Below the pieces are notes generated by a model that was not told the DNA's origin, searched no databases, and saw only the letters and a list, made by a program, of their open reading frames with translations. 64,000 nt of DNA from Physella acuta (lineage: Eukaryota; Mollusca; Gastropoda; Physidae), in contig NW_026732694.1 in assembly GCF_028476545.1 (NCBI RefSeq), positions 1-64,000 of the forward strand, in the 5' to 3' direction. Shown one piece after another: positions 54,455 to 64,000 of this stretch (position 1 is its first letter; every line of letters starts with the position of its first letter). Position numbers and translations under genes: made by a program.

Positions 54455-57400
54455 TTAATTGGCCAGCCATCCTCCGTCCACTATAAGGGAGGTTCCGGTC
54501 ATCTGGTTGGCAGCAGGGGAGCACAAAAAGGCCACACAATCTGAAATCTGTAAAATAAAAACTTGTTCAGAGAAAAATTTTTGCTTTCCACATAAGTTAC
54601 TTCAAAACAACTGTCATACTTAAAAGACAACTTTGCAGTCTTATCATTCACAACCAAATTAATTAAAAACAATATTTCTTAATAATTGTCATTGTGTTAA
54701 CGTTAAAACAATCCAAAGTACAAAATTAATTTTATATTTAAAATAAAAACAATCCTAAAAAGGGAGGAAACCCATATTAAGCAAAAATGTTTTATTCATT
54801 TGATTTCTACAGTTATTTTGCTTTATACATCAAAAAAAAAAAATTAAATTGTAAGATAAACAAATACTAATTCTTCCATTAGAGTAGCTTATACTATAAT
54901 TTTTTATTCAAGCGAGTTTACCCATAAAAAAATAAACAAACCGCCATAGTTAATTGGGCAGGACTATTTCTTTAAACTCACCTCATCAACTTGCACTGCT
55001 GTACCAGAAGGATGGACACGTAATATATGTTTCTAAAAATGAAAAAGGGAAACAACAATGTAATGTTTCATTTCGAGGGGTTGTTAAAAAATCCAATTAA
55101 AAATATAGATGAAGAAAATAAAACATGCAATATAATACAAACGGTAGGCCGATATTTGCATTTTTACTATAAGTTATTTAAATATATGATAAAGTTTTGT
55201 ATTGTATGCAAATCAAATTGTTTTAGAAACTAAATTTAGCTCTGCTAGTGACACACAATTTGTAAACATAATTGGAATTCTTTAATAATGTTTAAAGACT
55301 TTTCATCAATACTAACATACTAAAACAGACTGAACATCTAGGTTTAATTAATGTCAACCTTGGATTGTATTCACCATTAGCATAATATAACCTGATGACG
55401 ATTTGCATGAGCTTTACACATGAATTATTTCCCTTGTTTGTGTAAGGAGCTCAAACAAATGTTAATTTTTCTATAATATTAACCTAAAGGCAACAATACA
55501 TCAAATTAAAAGTTTTTCAGTAGTAATAATTTTTGAAAATATAAAACAAAACAGAAAACCCTAGTTAAATTAAATGTCACGTAGAAATGTATTAAAAAGT
55601 GGAAATGTTAATGCAATTAACTCGTACCTTTCCTTCCTCATATGAAACTCCTTGCTTTTGAGCAATTGCTTCAGCTTGCTTGACGAACACTGTAATAAAT
55701 TGGTGAAATTAACAACTGCTTTTTAAACTATAGTAGCGAGACTACAGTAACCTGTATTACATTGTATTAAAAACAACAACTACAGAGCAATTTATTTAGC
55801 AATAAATGTGTAAATTGGAATAGCATTAAATCAGGGTCAGTTAGCTTTTAAAGCCAACTCCAGATACCAGCTATAATATCTTGAGTTTGTATGAGCCAAT
55901 CGTTTTTTTTTTAAAAAGATTGTTCACACAGTTGAAGACATTTGTTTGTTGCCTATGAGATTTTTCAAAATTATACTTTTTAATTGCCCCCCCCCCCCCC
56001 CCCGATTTTAGTTATTGGTCCCCAAGAGTGTGTAACATGGAACAGCTTACATGGAGTCTCCACATAGCCAGGGCACACAGCTGTACAGGTGACCCCACTT
56101 CCTGCTGATTCTATTGCCACTGCCTGAAAGTGACAGCTTGATACATTAACAACTTAAAAACACTTAAACAATAAACAAGTCAAAATATCTACCAATGGTA
56201 ACCATCAGAAATCCAAGCTTATGTCTAAATTAACATTACATAAGGATTACCTTAGTGAGACCAATAATTCCATGTTTAATAGAAACATAAGCAGTCTTGT
56301 TAGGGGAGGCAACATGGCCATGAGCTGATGCAATGTTTACAATTCTGCCCCAGCCTAGAGAAGTAGACAATTATCATGACACCAAGCAACACAATGTCAC
56401 AATTAATTTGAAGCGTCTAATACCGATTACATGCACATCATATAAATATGTATACACAGGGCTTTTATAAAAAGACCTGTAGATAACTGATTAGTCATGG
56501 GTATTTTTGTAATTAATCAACTAACAGTTTAAATAAAATTTGACTATCTTTAAGATAGGTGATACATAATGCATTCGTTTTACAGGCATGACTAAATCTG
56601 TTTACTTTGTTAACTTCAGTGAAATAAAACCACCTGCAACTTTCTTTTTTTAAATAGTAATAAAATTACGTTTTAAGATCAACAAGATATTTAGATAAAA
56701 AAAGGAATGCATCTGATTTATCCACTAATTATATCCTCGTTCTAGATATCCTGATAAATAATGAACCACCCACCCACTGCAAGACATGGAAATATAGATT
56801 TTAGCATTGAATTCAGATTATACAATAAAATATTTTTTTTTACACTAGTATTTTCCTTGTATTAAACAGTTCAAACTGTCCCTCCTAACCAAGTATTAAA
56901 GTATAAAAACAAACAATAAAAAACCTTTTTGTTTCATGTTGCCCAGACAGAGTTGTGTGAGATGGAATGGCGCTATCAACATGACCCCAATCATCTTGCT
57001 GTAGACATCCAGGGGGAAGCTTTCAATTGGAGACACGTGCTGAAAACCTAGGTGAGAAAATCAGGACTTGACACACATATTTTTACATTTGATATAACAT
57101 GGCTTTGTGGTAGTAATTTTAAAATAAAGTGACAGCAAATTTACATACAACTTTTATACATTTGATTATAATTTAATATAGCTATAACAGTGGATATAAA
57201 ATGTAGCTGTGTAAAGAGGGAACCCTAAATGCATGTAAATACAAAGCTAAAGATTGACTTGGAGTACAGTAATTAAATAAATAGACTATCTTTTGTTACC
57301 AGCATTATTGACAAGTATATCAATTCCACCAGGAAATTTGGAGATTGCTTGCTGGTGTAAAGCTTTTACATCCTCCTGTTTGGATAAATCTCCTCCAATG

Positions 57401-60400
57401 AAGGTGGTGTCAACTTTGTACTCCCTGGATTACAGGTAAAAAGATTTTTATTAACATATTTTACAATATTTAATAATAGCTAGTAGTCAGTTTATAATTT
57501 AAACCAATGTTTTTTTAGAAAATATATATTAAGTGCTTTTTTTCAATAGGGATTTAAATAAATATTAAGACAAATATTTCTAGATACTTTAGATAAATGG
57601 TGGTACACATAAAAAGTTGAACAGTTAAAGGGTTGCCTTATAGTTATATTTTATCCATAATTTTCTTATTTTGACGACTAAATTAAGATATTACACTTGT
57701 CCTTGGTTCTTAAACTTGACAATCATAATCAAATTCAGATTTTCTTTTCTTTTTTAAGTTTTGTTTTCTGATCTAGTGATTTACATTCAGTTAGTTGTTA
57801 ATTTAGCTTAGTTGTTTGGCAGTCTGAATTTAGTCATACAACACACCAACCACCACCTTACTCACTAAATAAAACAACACACCCAAAACTTGCCTCACTA
57901 CATCAAAGCGGCCGGGAATTCTTAGTTCTATAATATATGAACTACCCCTAAACCCATAAATGTGCTGGGCTATTGAAGATTATCATTCATTGAAAGTTTT
58001 GATAATTGAGGGAATAATTTTTTTAAATGTGATGACTATAAGTGGATTTTAAAAATTACCACACTAATAATGGTAAAAAAAAAGGTACAATTTACACAAT
58101 CATGGTTCTATTATGTTTAAAAAATTATGTGAAAAGTATTATTCTTTAAGAAAGAATATATATGAAAAAAGTGCATTTTAATGCTATTTGTTAAAAGTAT
58201 TATTCTTTAAGAAAGAATATATATATATGAAAAAAGTCCATTTTAATGCTATTTGTTAAAAAAATATACTATGGGGGTAGTCATCCCTGTCGTTAGGTTA
58301 TGCGAAGTATAACCAACTAGTTTTTAATTTAGAAAATCTGAACTGTTTAAAAATTATATTATTCTTTTTTAGGAACTTAAAACAACTAAATCAGTAATAG
58401 AAAAATGGCAATAGCAGCCTCAACACATAAAAATAAAATCACTTACTTTTGCACAGAGGAAACCAATTTGTTGATCTCAGCTTCATCACCAAACCCATTG
58501 AAAATAATGTTTGCTCCTTTGGCAGCAAGGCTACGTGCTACACCCTCTCCTATTCCACTTGTAGATCCTGTGATCAGGGCAGTTTTGCCCGCAAGGAAAC
58601 CTAGCAAAATAAGAGCAAAATTTTATAATCTATTTTTACCTTATAAAAGATTTAATGTTTAAAATATATAGGTATAAGCACTTATCACTTAAAATTAAAG
58701 TTCACATACTAAAAACGCGTCTTTGAAAAACCATCTTAGTTGCAAGAAATTTAAAAAGAGAGGTGTAGGCTATATTATTAACTCTTATATGGTACAAAGT
58801 CTTTCTTAAACAGTTCAGGGTAGATCAAAGTCTAATAACTTTTTATTCAAAGTCTGACCAGGGTTCAAAGTCTTCCTAAGGCATATCACCACTACTATAA
58901 TAAGATTAGTTCATGTATCTTGATTTTTTTTAACTTATCACAACTTGAAATCCAGTACAAATAATTTTGTTCAAACATGAGCTGTGAAGTGTTCTCAAAA
59001 TGCTACTTTGTGCAACAAAAAAATAAAAAATAAAGATTACATTCAAGAATTTTTAAAAATTTAAATAAAAACAAAAAATAAACTGCATAATCAGAAAAAT
59101 GCATAAAAACAACAGCCAGATTATAGTTAGTAATGGCAAATACTTTTACTTACCTTCTTTTGGGCTGATTTGTGTACATTTAAAGTCATTAAATATTTTT
59201 ATTAAGGTATTTATTAGCATTTATATGCATCATAGTAAATTTTTCAAATACCACAGAGCAATATAAAAGGTGAATGTAAAACCCACATCATCATTCATTT
59301 TCACAATACAATGCTATTTTACTTCTAGCAATGTAATGAGTGCTGCTGCATAGCTGAATTTTGTTACTTAGTATAATATATGCGTGAGGTTAGTAATTTT
59401 AATAATGTTAATGTTGTAATCATCTTGCTCGAGTATAATTTGAAAACAGGCATCTAAAATATTTAAGAAAGCAGCGATCTTGGCTTAATATCAGGACCAG
59501 GGTTCAATAACAACAAGGAAACTTTGGTTCCCATACCTTACCCTTGTAGGTATGAAAAAATTAGGTCAAGGTGACCCATTTCTAGTTGCATTGATAATGG
59601 GCATATAATGTTAGTGCAGGTGGTGGCATTCTGTTCCATCATGCATTAAATTATTATAATGTTATTTTAAAGGATAGGACTGGGGAGGCGTTGCTTAAAT
59701 CTAAAAAATAAATCAGGTTTATATATCTTAAATCTTAATACATTAACCTAAAACAAGCTTTTAGCATGAGCAAATTTGTTTTAGTTATAATACAACTAAT
59801 AAAAATCTTTTGCAGATTGAGAATATATTAGGCCTACTGCTCTTATTAATTAATAAGAAAAACAAATCACATGACACCATCTACATCAGCATCTAAATCA
59901 AAGCATGTCAATATAAATGATACAGCACTAGCAGTTAACACAAATACTCTGACCTACACACTAAACCATAAATTAATGATAAAAACTAAAAAACTAAAAA
60001 CCCAAAAACATTTCAGCATTTTCAGGCTGTATGTTATTGATTCAAGAGCAATATTTATAGTACATCCAACATCCATTGACAACAAAGTTTCATTAATGAA
60101 GCTAAGGTCATTCAAATTCAACGAAAGTGAAAGAGTGCTACAATTAGTTGTACTACAATAAATACCATAGTATTTTTTTAAAGTAAATTTTTCTCACATA
60201 CATTTTTATTCTTTATACTAAAGCCATCCCAAAAATAAATAATCTAGCATACTAAAGTTAGAAAAATTAATAAAACAAGCAAATTATAGGGGAAGGATAG
60301 ATTTCAGGTATGAGAAGAGGATTAACATGGAGATTTTGGAAAATATAAAAAAAAACCTTCCTTAATACTAGTACCAGTAAGTGATTAAGTATACAAATTA

Positions 60401-60695
60401 TTTTTAAAGATTTAATTTCTTTTAAAATTGATATACTTTATTGAAACAGCTAAATTGTGAGATATTATCTTTTAATAAGCCAGCTTTATTAATAATATGC
60501 TAGTCATGATAATTGTATTAATTCAGTTAAAATGCACACTACTTAGTTCACTGTTATCAAAGCCAGATGTCAGTGTTGTTTTGATACATCTTTAAACAAC
60601 ATTAAATGCACTTGTTACACAAGCCAGGTTACATGGTGGGCTACAGGTACTACAAATATTTTTTTAATACACTTACTTCTGATGGCAACGTTCAT
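54455..60695 (-). CDS. D-3-hydroxybutyrate dehydrogenase, bacterial-type short-chain dehydrogenase
   Basis: Exons in transcript order: 60695-60677, 58600-58447, 57424-57300, 57047-56925, 56354-56251, 56123-56051, 55689-55628, 55032-54982, 54547-54455; 267 residues. It should interconvert D-3-hydroxybutyrate and acetoacetate with NAD(H) (ketone-body metabolism). Visible: TGSTSGIG (17-24) for NAD, NNAG (97-100), catalytic Ser150, Tyr163 and Lys167 (YVSIK), CPGYVETP, and C-terminal VDGGWLAN. The substrate pocket known from Pseudomonas HBDH (Gln94, Ser142, His144, Lys152, Gln196) is conserved as Gln102, Ser150, His152, Lys160 and Gln204, all shifted by eight; the Trp of CPGW is Tyr195. It resembles bacterial BdhA more than vertebrate BDH1 or BDH2. 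Exon 4 has an unusual donor, GTTTTTTA. An AG before the first coding exon implies a 5'UTR intron. No targeting peptide is obvious. Confidence 0.88.
55985..56003. repeat. Poly-C tract in intron
   Basis: A run of about 17 C bases in the dehydrogenase intron 6, without recognisable MITE termini beside it. Confidence 0.8.
58133..58258. repeat. Tandem duplication of about 62 bp in dehydrogenase intron 1-2 region
   Basis: AAAAGTATTATTCTTTAAGA, then AAGAATATATATGAAAAAAG and CATTTTAATGCTATTTGTT, occurs twice back to back, differing by one TA step and one G/C change. A young local duplication, left of exon 2 (58447). Confidence 0.9.
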
Positions 60696-60897
60696 TTCTA
60701 CAAACTAGATTGTACCTATAACAAATTTCAAACATGACAAATAAAAGTTAATAAGTACACTTACATTTTAAAATAGCAATACATGTCATTATTTAAAATT
60801 AGCTTGATTTTTCAATGCCAAATATTCATTGGTGAAGCCATTTCAACAGTTTTTGCCATGTGGCAGTAATGTCCAGTCACCTTTCGTTTTCTGTCAT

Positions 60898-63800
60898 CTG
60901 GTGCTAGGGCCTTGTCGTGGCTTGGCAGCTTGCGTACCCTGACGACCCCCAGAGCTATACCAGCGGGAGTGTTAACTCCTGGCAGGTTCAACCAAGCTGG
61001 GAAGGTCTGCGCGGGTAGGGGTCAGACCAAAGCTAGCACCCTGGTCCTCCAGGTTGGGGGTTGAGCATAAGGTCAGCAACCTTATCTCGTAAAACAAATT
61101 ACCCGCTACAGAAACGCAGACAGAGAGAAACAAAGACAGCTCGGACCAGGGGAAAAATGGATCTCCCGATGGAGAATTTATGAAGCCGGGTGGTGAAAGC
61201 CAATATGTATTGGAAACCACCAGGTCGACCACCATTATTTCCACTAGGACCACCATCAATATTGGAGCTTGGAATGTCCGCACGATGTTCGAAGCTGGAA
61301 AAGCAACCCAAGTAGCAGCAGAAATGAGACGCTATAAAATAGCTATCCTGGGTGTCAGCGAATCAAGGTGGACTGGCTCAGGACAAAAAAGGCTGATATC
61401 AGGAGAGCTACTGCTGTACTCAGGTCATGAGGATGAAAATGCACCACATACTCAAGGAGTTGCACTCATGCTATCAAATCAAGCACAAAGGGCTCTCATC
61501 GGATGGGAGGCACACTGCCCGCGGATCATAACAGCTACCTTTAAAACTAAAATAAGACGAATAAACATGGACATAATACAGGCCTACGCCCCAACAAATG
61601 ACAGCAAAGAAGAGGACAAAGACGAATTCTACAACAGGCTAATGACCATTATCCAGAACCGCCCAAGAAGAAACATCCTTATACTCATGGGCGACTTCAA
61701 TGCTAAGATTGGAAGCGACAACAGAGGATATGAAGAATGTATGGGACAGCAGGGTTTAGGTGAGATGAACGAAAACGGAGAAAGATTTGCTGACTTGTGT
61801 GCCACAAATAATTTAGTCATTGGCGGTAGTCTCTTTCATCATAAAAGGATACATAAAGCTACTTGGGTATCACCCGACCTATCTACAGAAAACCAGATAG
61901 ACCATATATGTATCATAAAAAAGTTCAGGAGATCACTTCAGGATGTACGCGTCAAGAGAGGAGCTGATGTTGCTTCAGACCATCACCTACTGGTAGCTAA
62001 AGTAAAACTCAAGCTGAAGAAAAACATGTTGGAAAACAAAAGGAAATACAGGTACAACACAGGCCTGCTAAAGGACCCATCTAAACTCAACGAATTTAAA
62101 CTTCATATGTCCAATAGGTTCCAGGTACTACAAGAACTAATAGAAGAAGAGACGATAGAGGAAACATGGGAAAAAACTAAAAGTATATTAACATCAACAT
62201 GCGAAGAAGTGCTAGGCCCTATCAAAAGACAAGCGAAGGAATGGATATCAGCAGATACCATGAAAATTATTGAAGAGAGAAAAAGAAAGAAGGCAACATT
62301 AAACAACAGCCGCACACGGGCTACGAAATTAAAAGCACTGGAAGAATACACCGAAACGAACAAAAATGTAAAGAAACACATAAGGAAAGACAAACGGAGC
62401 TATTTGGAACTGCTGGCAAGAGAAGCGGAAGAAGCACTGTACCATGGTAATATTAGGGACGTGTACAATACAATTAAGAAGATATCTGGTAAGTACAGTA
62501 AGCCAGAGAGGCCAGTGAAAACCAAAGATGGAAAGACAATACCTGATGCGGAAGGACAGATGAAGAGATGGGTAGAACATTTTGAAGAACTACTGAATAG
62601 ACCAACACCAGAGTGCACGCAAGACATACCACCAGCTGAAAGTGACCTCCCTATAGACTGCAACCCACCTTCAAAAGAAGAGATACATAGAGCTATAAAG
62701 CAGCTGAAAAATTGGAAGGCTCCAGGAATAGATGGTATACCGGCAGAAGCACTGACAGCAGATATAGAAACTAGCACCACACTACTATACACACTCTTCA
62801 AGAAAATCTGGGAAGATGAACAAATACCAGAGGAGTGGAAGGAGGGACTACTCATAAAGCTTCCAAAGAAAGGCGATCTTAGTGCATGCTCTAACTATAG
62901 AGGGATAACACTTTTGTCCATCCCAGGCAAAGTCTTCAACAGAATATTATTAAACAGAATGAAGGAAGCCATAGATCCCCAGCTTCGAGATCAACAGGCG
63001 GGCTTTAGGAAGGAAAGGTCATGCATAGACCAAATTGCTACCCTGCGCATCATCATTGAACAGACCCAAGAGTGGAACTCATCTCTCTATATTAATTTCA
63101 TAGACTATGAGAAGGCCTTTGATAGCCTGGATAGGCAGTCAATGTGGAAATTGTTGAGACACTACGGGGTGCCACAGAAAATAGTCAACATTATTATGTC
63201 TTCATATGAAGGTCTCAAATGTAGAGTAGTGCATGGCCAACAGACTACAGAGGCCTTCCCAGTACGGACCGGAGTAAGGCAGGGTTGCCTACTTTCACCA
63301 TTCCTGTTCCTACTGGCCATAGACTGGGTTATGAAGATGTCAACAGAGAAAACGCGAAACGGTATACAGTGGACATTGTGGAGCCAGCTGGATGACCTGG
63401 ACTTTGCTGACGACCTGGCCCTCCTTTCTCACACACAACAGCAAATGCAGGATAAAACCAACAGGGTTGCAAATTTTTCTACAAGCCTGGGTCTGAACAT
63501 CCACAGAGGGAAAAGTAAAGTTCTCAAAGTCAATGCATCAAACAACAACCCTATAACACTGGCAGAAGAAGCCCTAGAAGAAGTGGATAGATTCACCTAC
63601 CTTGGAAGTATTGTTGATAAGCAGGGTGGGACAGAAGCAGACATAAAAATAAGGACGGGTAAGGCAAGAGCAGTCTTCAACCAACTAAAAAATGTTTGGG
63701 GTTCGGGAGATTTAACCCTTAGAATAAAAATCCGGATCTTCAACACACTAGTAAAACCTGTTTTACTCTATGGAGCTGAGACATGGAGAATAACTGCTAT

Positions 63801-64000
63801 AAATAAGAAGAAAATACAATCATTTATAAACGCATGTCTCAGAAAGATCCTGCGAATTCGCTGGCCTAAAACCATCAGAAATGATGTTCTATGGCAACGG
63901 ACAAATCAACTGCCAGTGGAAGTAGAGATCCTCCAGAGAAAATGGAAATGGATTGGCCACACACTCAGGAAGCCTGTATCCAGCATAACAAGACAGGCCC
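60898..64000 (+). mobile_element. RTE-like LINE, 5' part to window end
   Basis: GC-richer than its surroundings, beginning near GGTGCTAGGGCCTTGTCGTG. The 5' leader has CTGGTCCTCCAGGTTGGGGG, a phrase I associate with leaders of RTE-type elements in flatworms and molluscs (from memory). A single long frame at 61180-63999 encodes endonuclease and reverse transcriptase and is open to the edge, so the 3' end lies beyond the window. It sits head-to-head with the dehydrogenase gene, upstream of its first coding exon. Confidence 0.85.
61180..63999 (+). CDS. LINE polyprotein: AP-like endonuclease plus reverse transcriptase (partial)
   Basis: 940 codons without a stop, still open at the window edge. 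It nicks target DNA and copies its own RNA by target-primed reverse transcription. The endonuclease occupies about residues 28-275: [28 protein letters not shown] (171-176), SDHHLL (266-271). Reverse transcriptase, about 470-780: [43 protein letters not shown] and the catalytic FADD (742-745). The C-terminal part has LLYGAETWR and [13 protein letters not shown] at 61180 is the first in frame after an upstream stop. No ORF1-like gene is visible, as in RTE elements; other APE-type clades are not excluded. The open frame implies a young, possibly active copy. Confidence 0.9.
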   Translation, partial: MKPGGESQYVLETTRSTTIISTRTTINIGAWNVRTMFEAGKATQVAAEMRRYKIAILGVSESRWTGSGQKRLISGELLLYSGHEDENAPHTQGVALMLSNQAQRALIGWEAHCPRIITATFKTKIRRINMDIIQAYAPTNDSKEEDKDEFYNRLMTIIQNRPRRNILILMGDFNAKIGSDNRGYEECMGQQGLGEMNENGERFADLCATNNLVIGGSLFHHKRIHKATWVSPDLSTENQIDHICIIKKFRRSLQDVRVKRGADVASDHHLLVAKVKLKLKKNMLENKRKYRYNTGLLKDPSKLNEFKLHMSNRFQVLQELIEEETIEETWEKTKSILTSTCEEVLGPIKRQAKEWISADTMKIIEERKRKKATLNNSRTRATKLKALEEYTETNKNVKKHIRKDKRSYLELLAREAEEALYHGNIRDVYNTIKKISGKYSKPERPVKTKDGKTIPDAEGQMKRWVEHFEELLNRPTPECTQDIPPAESDLPIDCNPPSKEEIHRAIKQLKNWKAPGIDGIPAEALTADIETSTTLLYTLFKKIWEDEQIPEEWKEGLLIKLPKKGDLSACSNYRGITLLSIPGKVFNRILLNRMKEAIDPQLRDQQAGFRKERSCIDQIATLRIIIEQTQEWNSSLYINFIDYEKAFDSLDRQSMWKLLRHYGVPQKIVNIIMSSYEGLKCRVVHGQQTTEAFPVRTGVRQGCLLSPFLFLLAIDWVMKMSTEKTRNGIQWTLWSQLDDLDFADDLALLSHTQQQMQDKTNRVANFSTSLGLNIHRGKSKVLKVNASNNNPITLAEEALEEVDRFTYLGSIVDKQGGTEADIKIRTGKARAVFNQLKNVWGSGDLTLRIKIRIFNTLVKPVLLYGAETWRITAINKKKIQSFINACLRKILRIRWPKTIRNDVLWQRTNQLPVEVEILQRKWKWIGHTLRKPVSSITRQA

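Noticed and set aside
59154-59164. Possible 11-nt microexon of the dehydrogenase gene (AATCAG|...|GTAAGT)
   Set aside because: Including it would shift the frame into exon 2, while joining exon 1 directly to exon 2 restores the expected N-terminus. At most it belongs to a non-coding alternative transcript.
1-64000. LTR retroelements, Polintons or other virus-derived elements
   Set aside because: No protease, integrase, capsid, envelope or paired long terminal repeats were seen on either strand; the only reverse transcriptase is that of the LINE.

Overview
This window looks like nuclear DNA of a mollusc, probably a heterobranch or panpulmonate snail. The evidence is AT-rich DNA with small exons bounded by GT/AG introns, abundant TAGATCTAGA- and AGGCCTA-type simple motifs, tRNA-derived SINE pieces, and proteins closest to animal families. 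The species call is an inference. Nothing in the window is bacterial or viral, and no LTR or other virus-like element was seen.

Layout. 1-6.4 kb is a transposon graveyard: poly-G/poly-C MITEs, SINE pieces and a head-to-tail pair of Helitron-like elements at 4.54-6.40 kb. 6.4-13 kb holds one gene, an unrecognised single-pass membrane protein with its CDS in one exon (8211-10004, +). 14.27-17.58 kb is a 3.3-kb minisatellite. 18-24 kb is again repeat-rich and ends in the promoter and 5'UTR intron of the next gene. 24.4-33.9 kb is a 23-coding-exon gene whose coiled coils and C-terminus match SPAG5/astrin. Convergent to it is a ZIP1/3-type zinc transporter (35808-36848, -). 37-45 kb holds nested hAT-like MITEs, Helitrons, a piggyBac-like element and two long perfect inverted repeats. 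45.7-48.1 kb is TMEM17 (+, 5 exons), convergent with CENP-M (49.0-51.5 kb, -, 6 exons). 54.5-60.7 kb is a bacterial-type D-3-hydroxybutyrate dehydrogenase (-, 9 exons). 60.9 kb to the window end is the 5' part of an apparently intact RTE-like LINE.

Genes together. There is no operon logic. Two genes, astrin and CENP-M, act at kinetochores; TMEM17 acts at the ciliary transition zone; the ZIP and dehydrogenase are metabolic. SPAG5/ZIP and TMEM17/CENP-M are tail-to-tail pairs with short gaps.

The most unusual content is in the repeats. (1) A hAT-like MITE family carries several long G-runs; one copy has a perfect 8-bp target duplication. (2) A second hAT-like family has a similar G-run layout. 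(3) Two Helitron-like families end in CTCG rather than the usual CTRR, and a third element ends in CTAG; all have a hairpin 11 nt from the end. (4) A MITE sits inside a Helitron and a Helitron sits inside a MITE. (5) Two inverted repeats have 51- and 49-bp arms without a mismatch. Exon boundaries were read by eye from splice signals, reading phase and family similarity recalled from memory; no database search was run.
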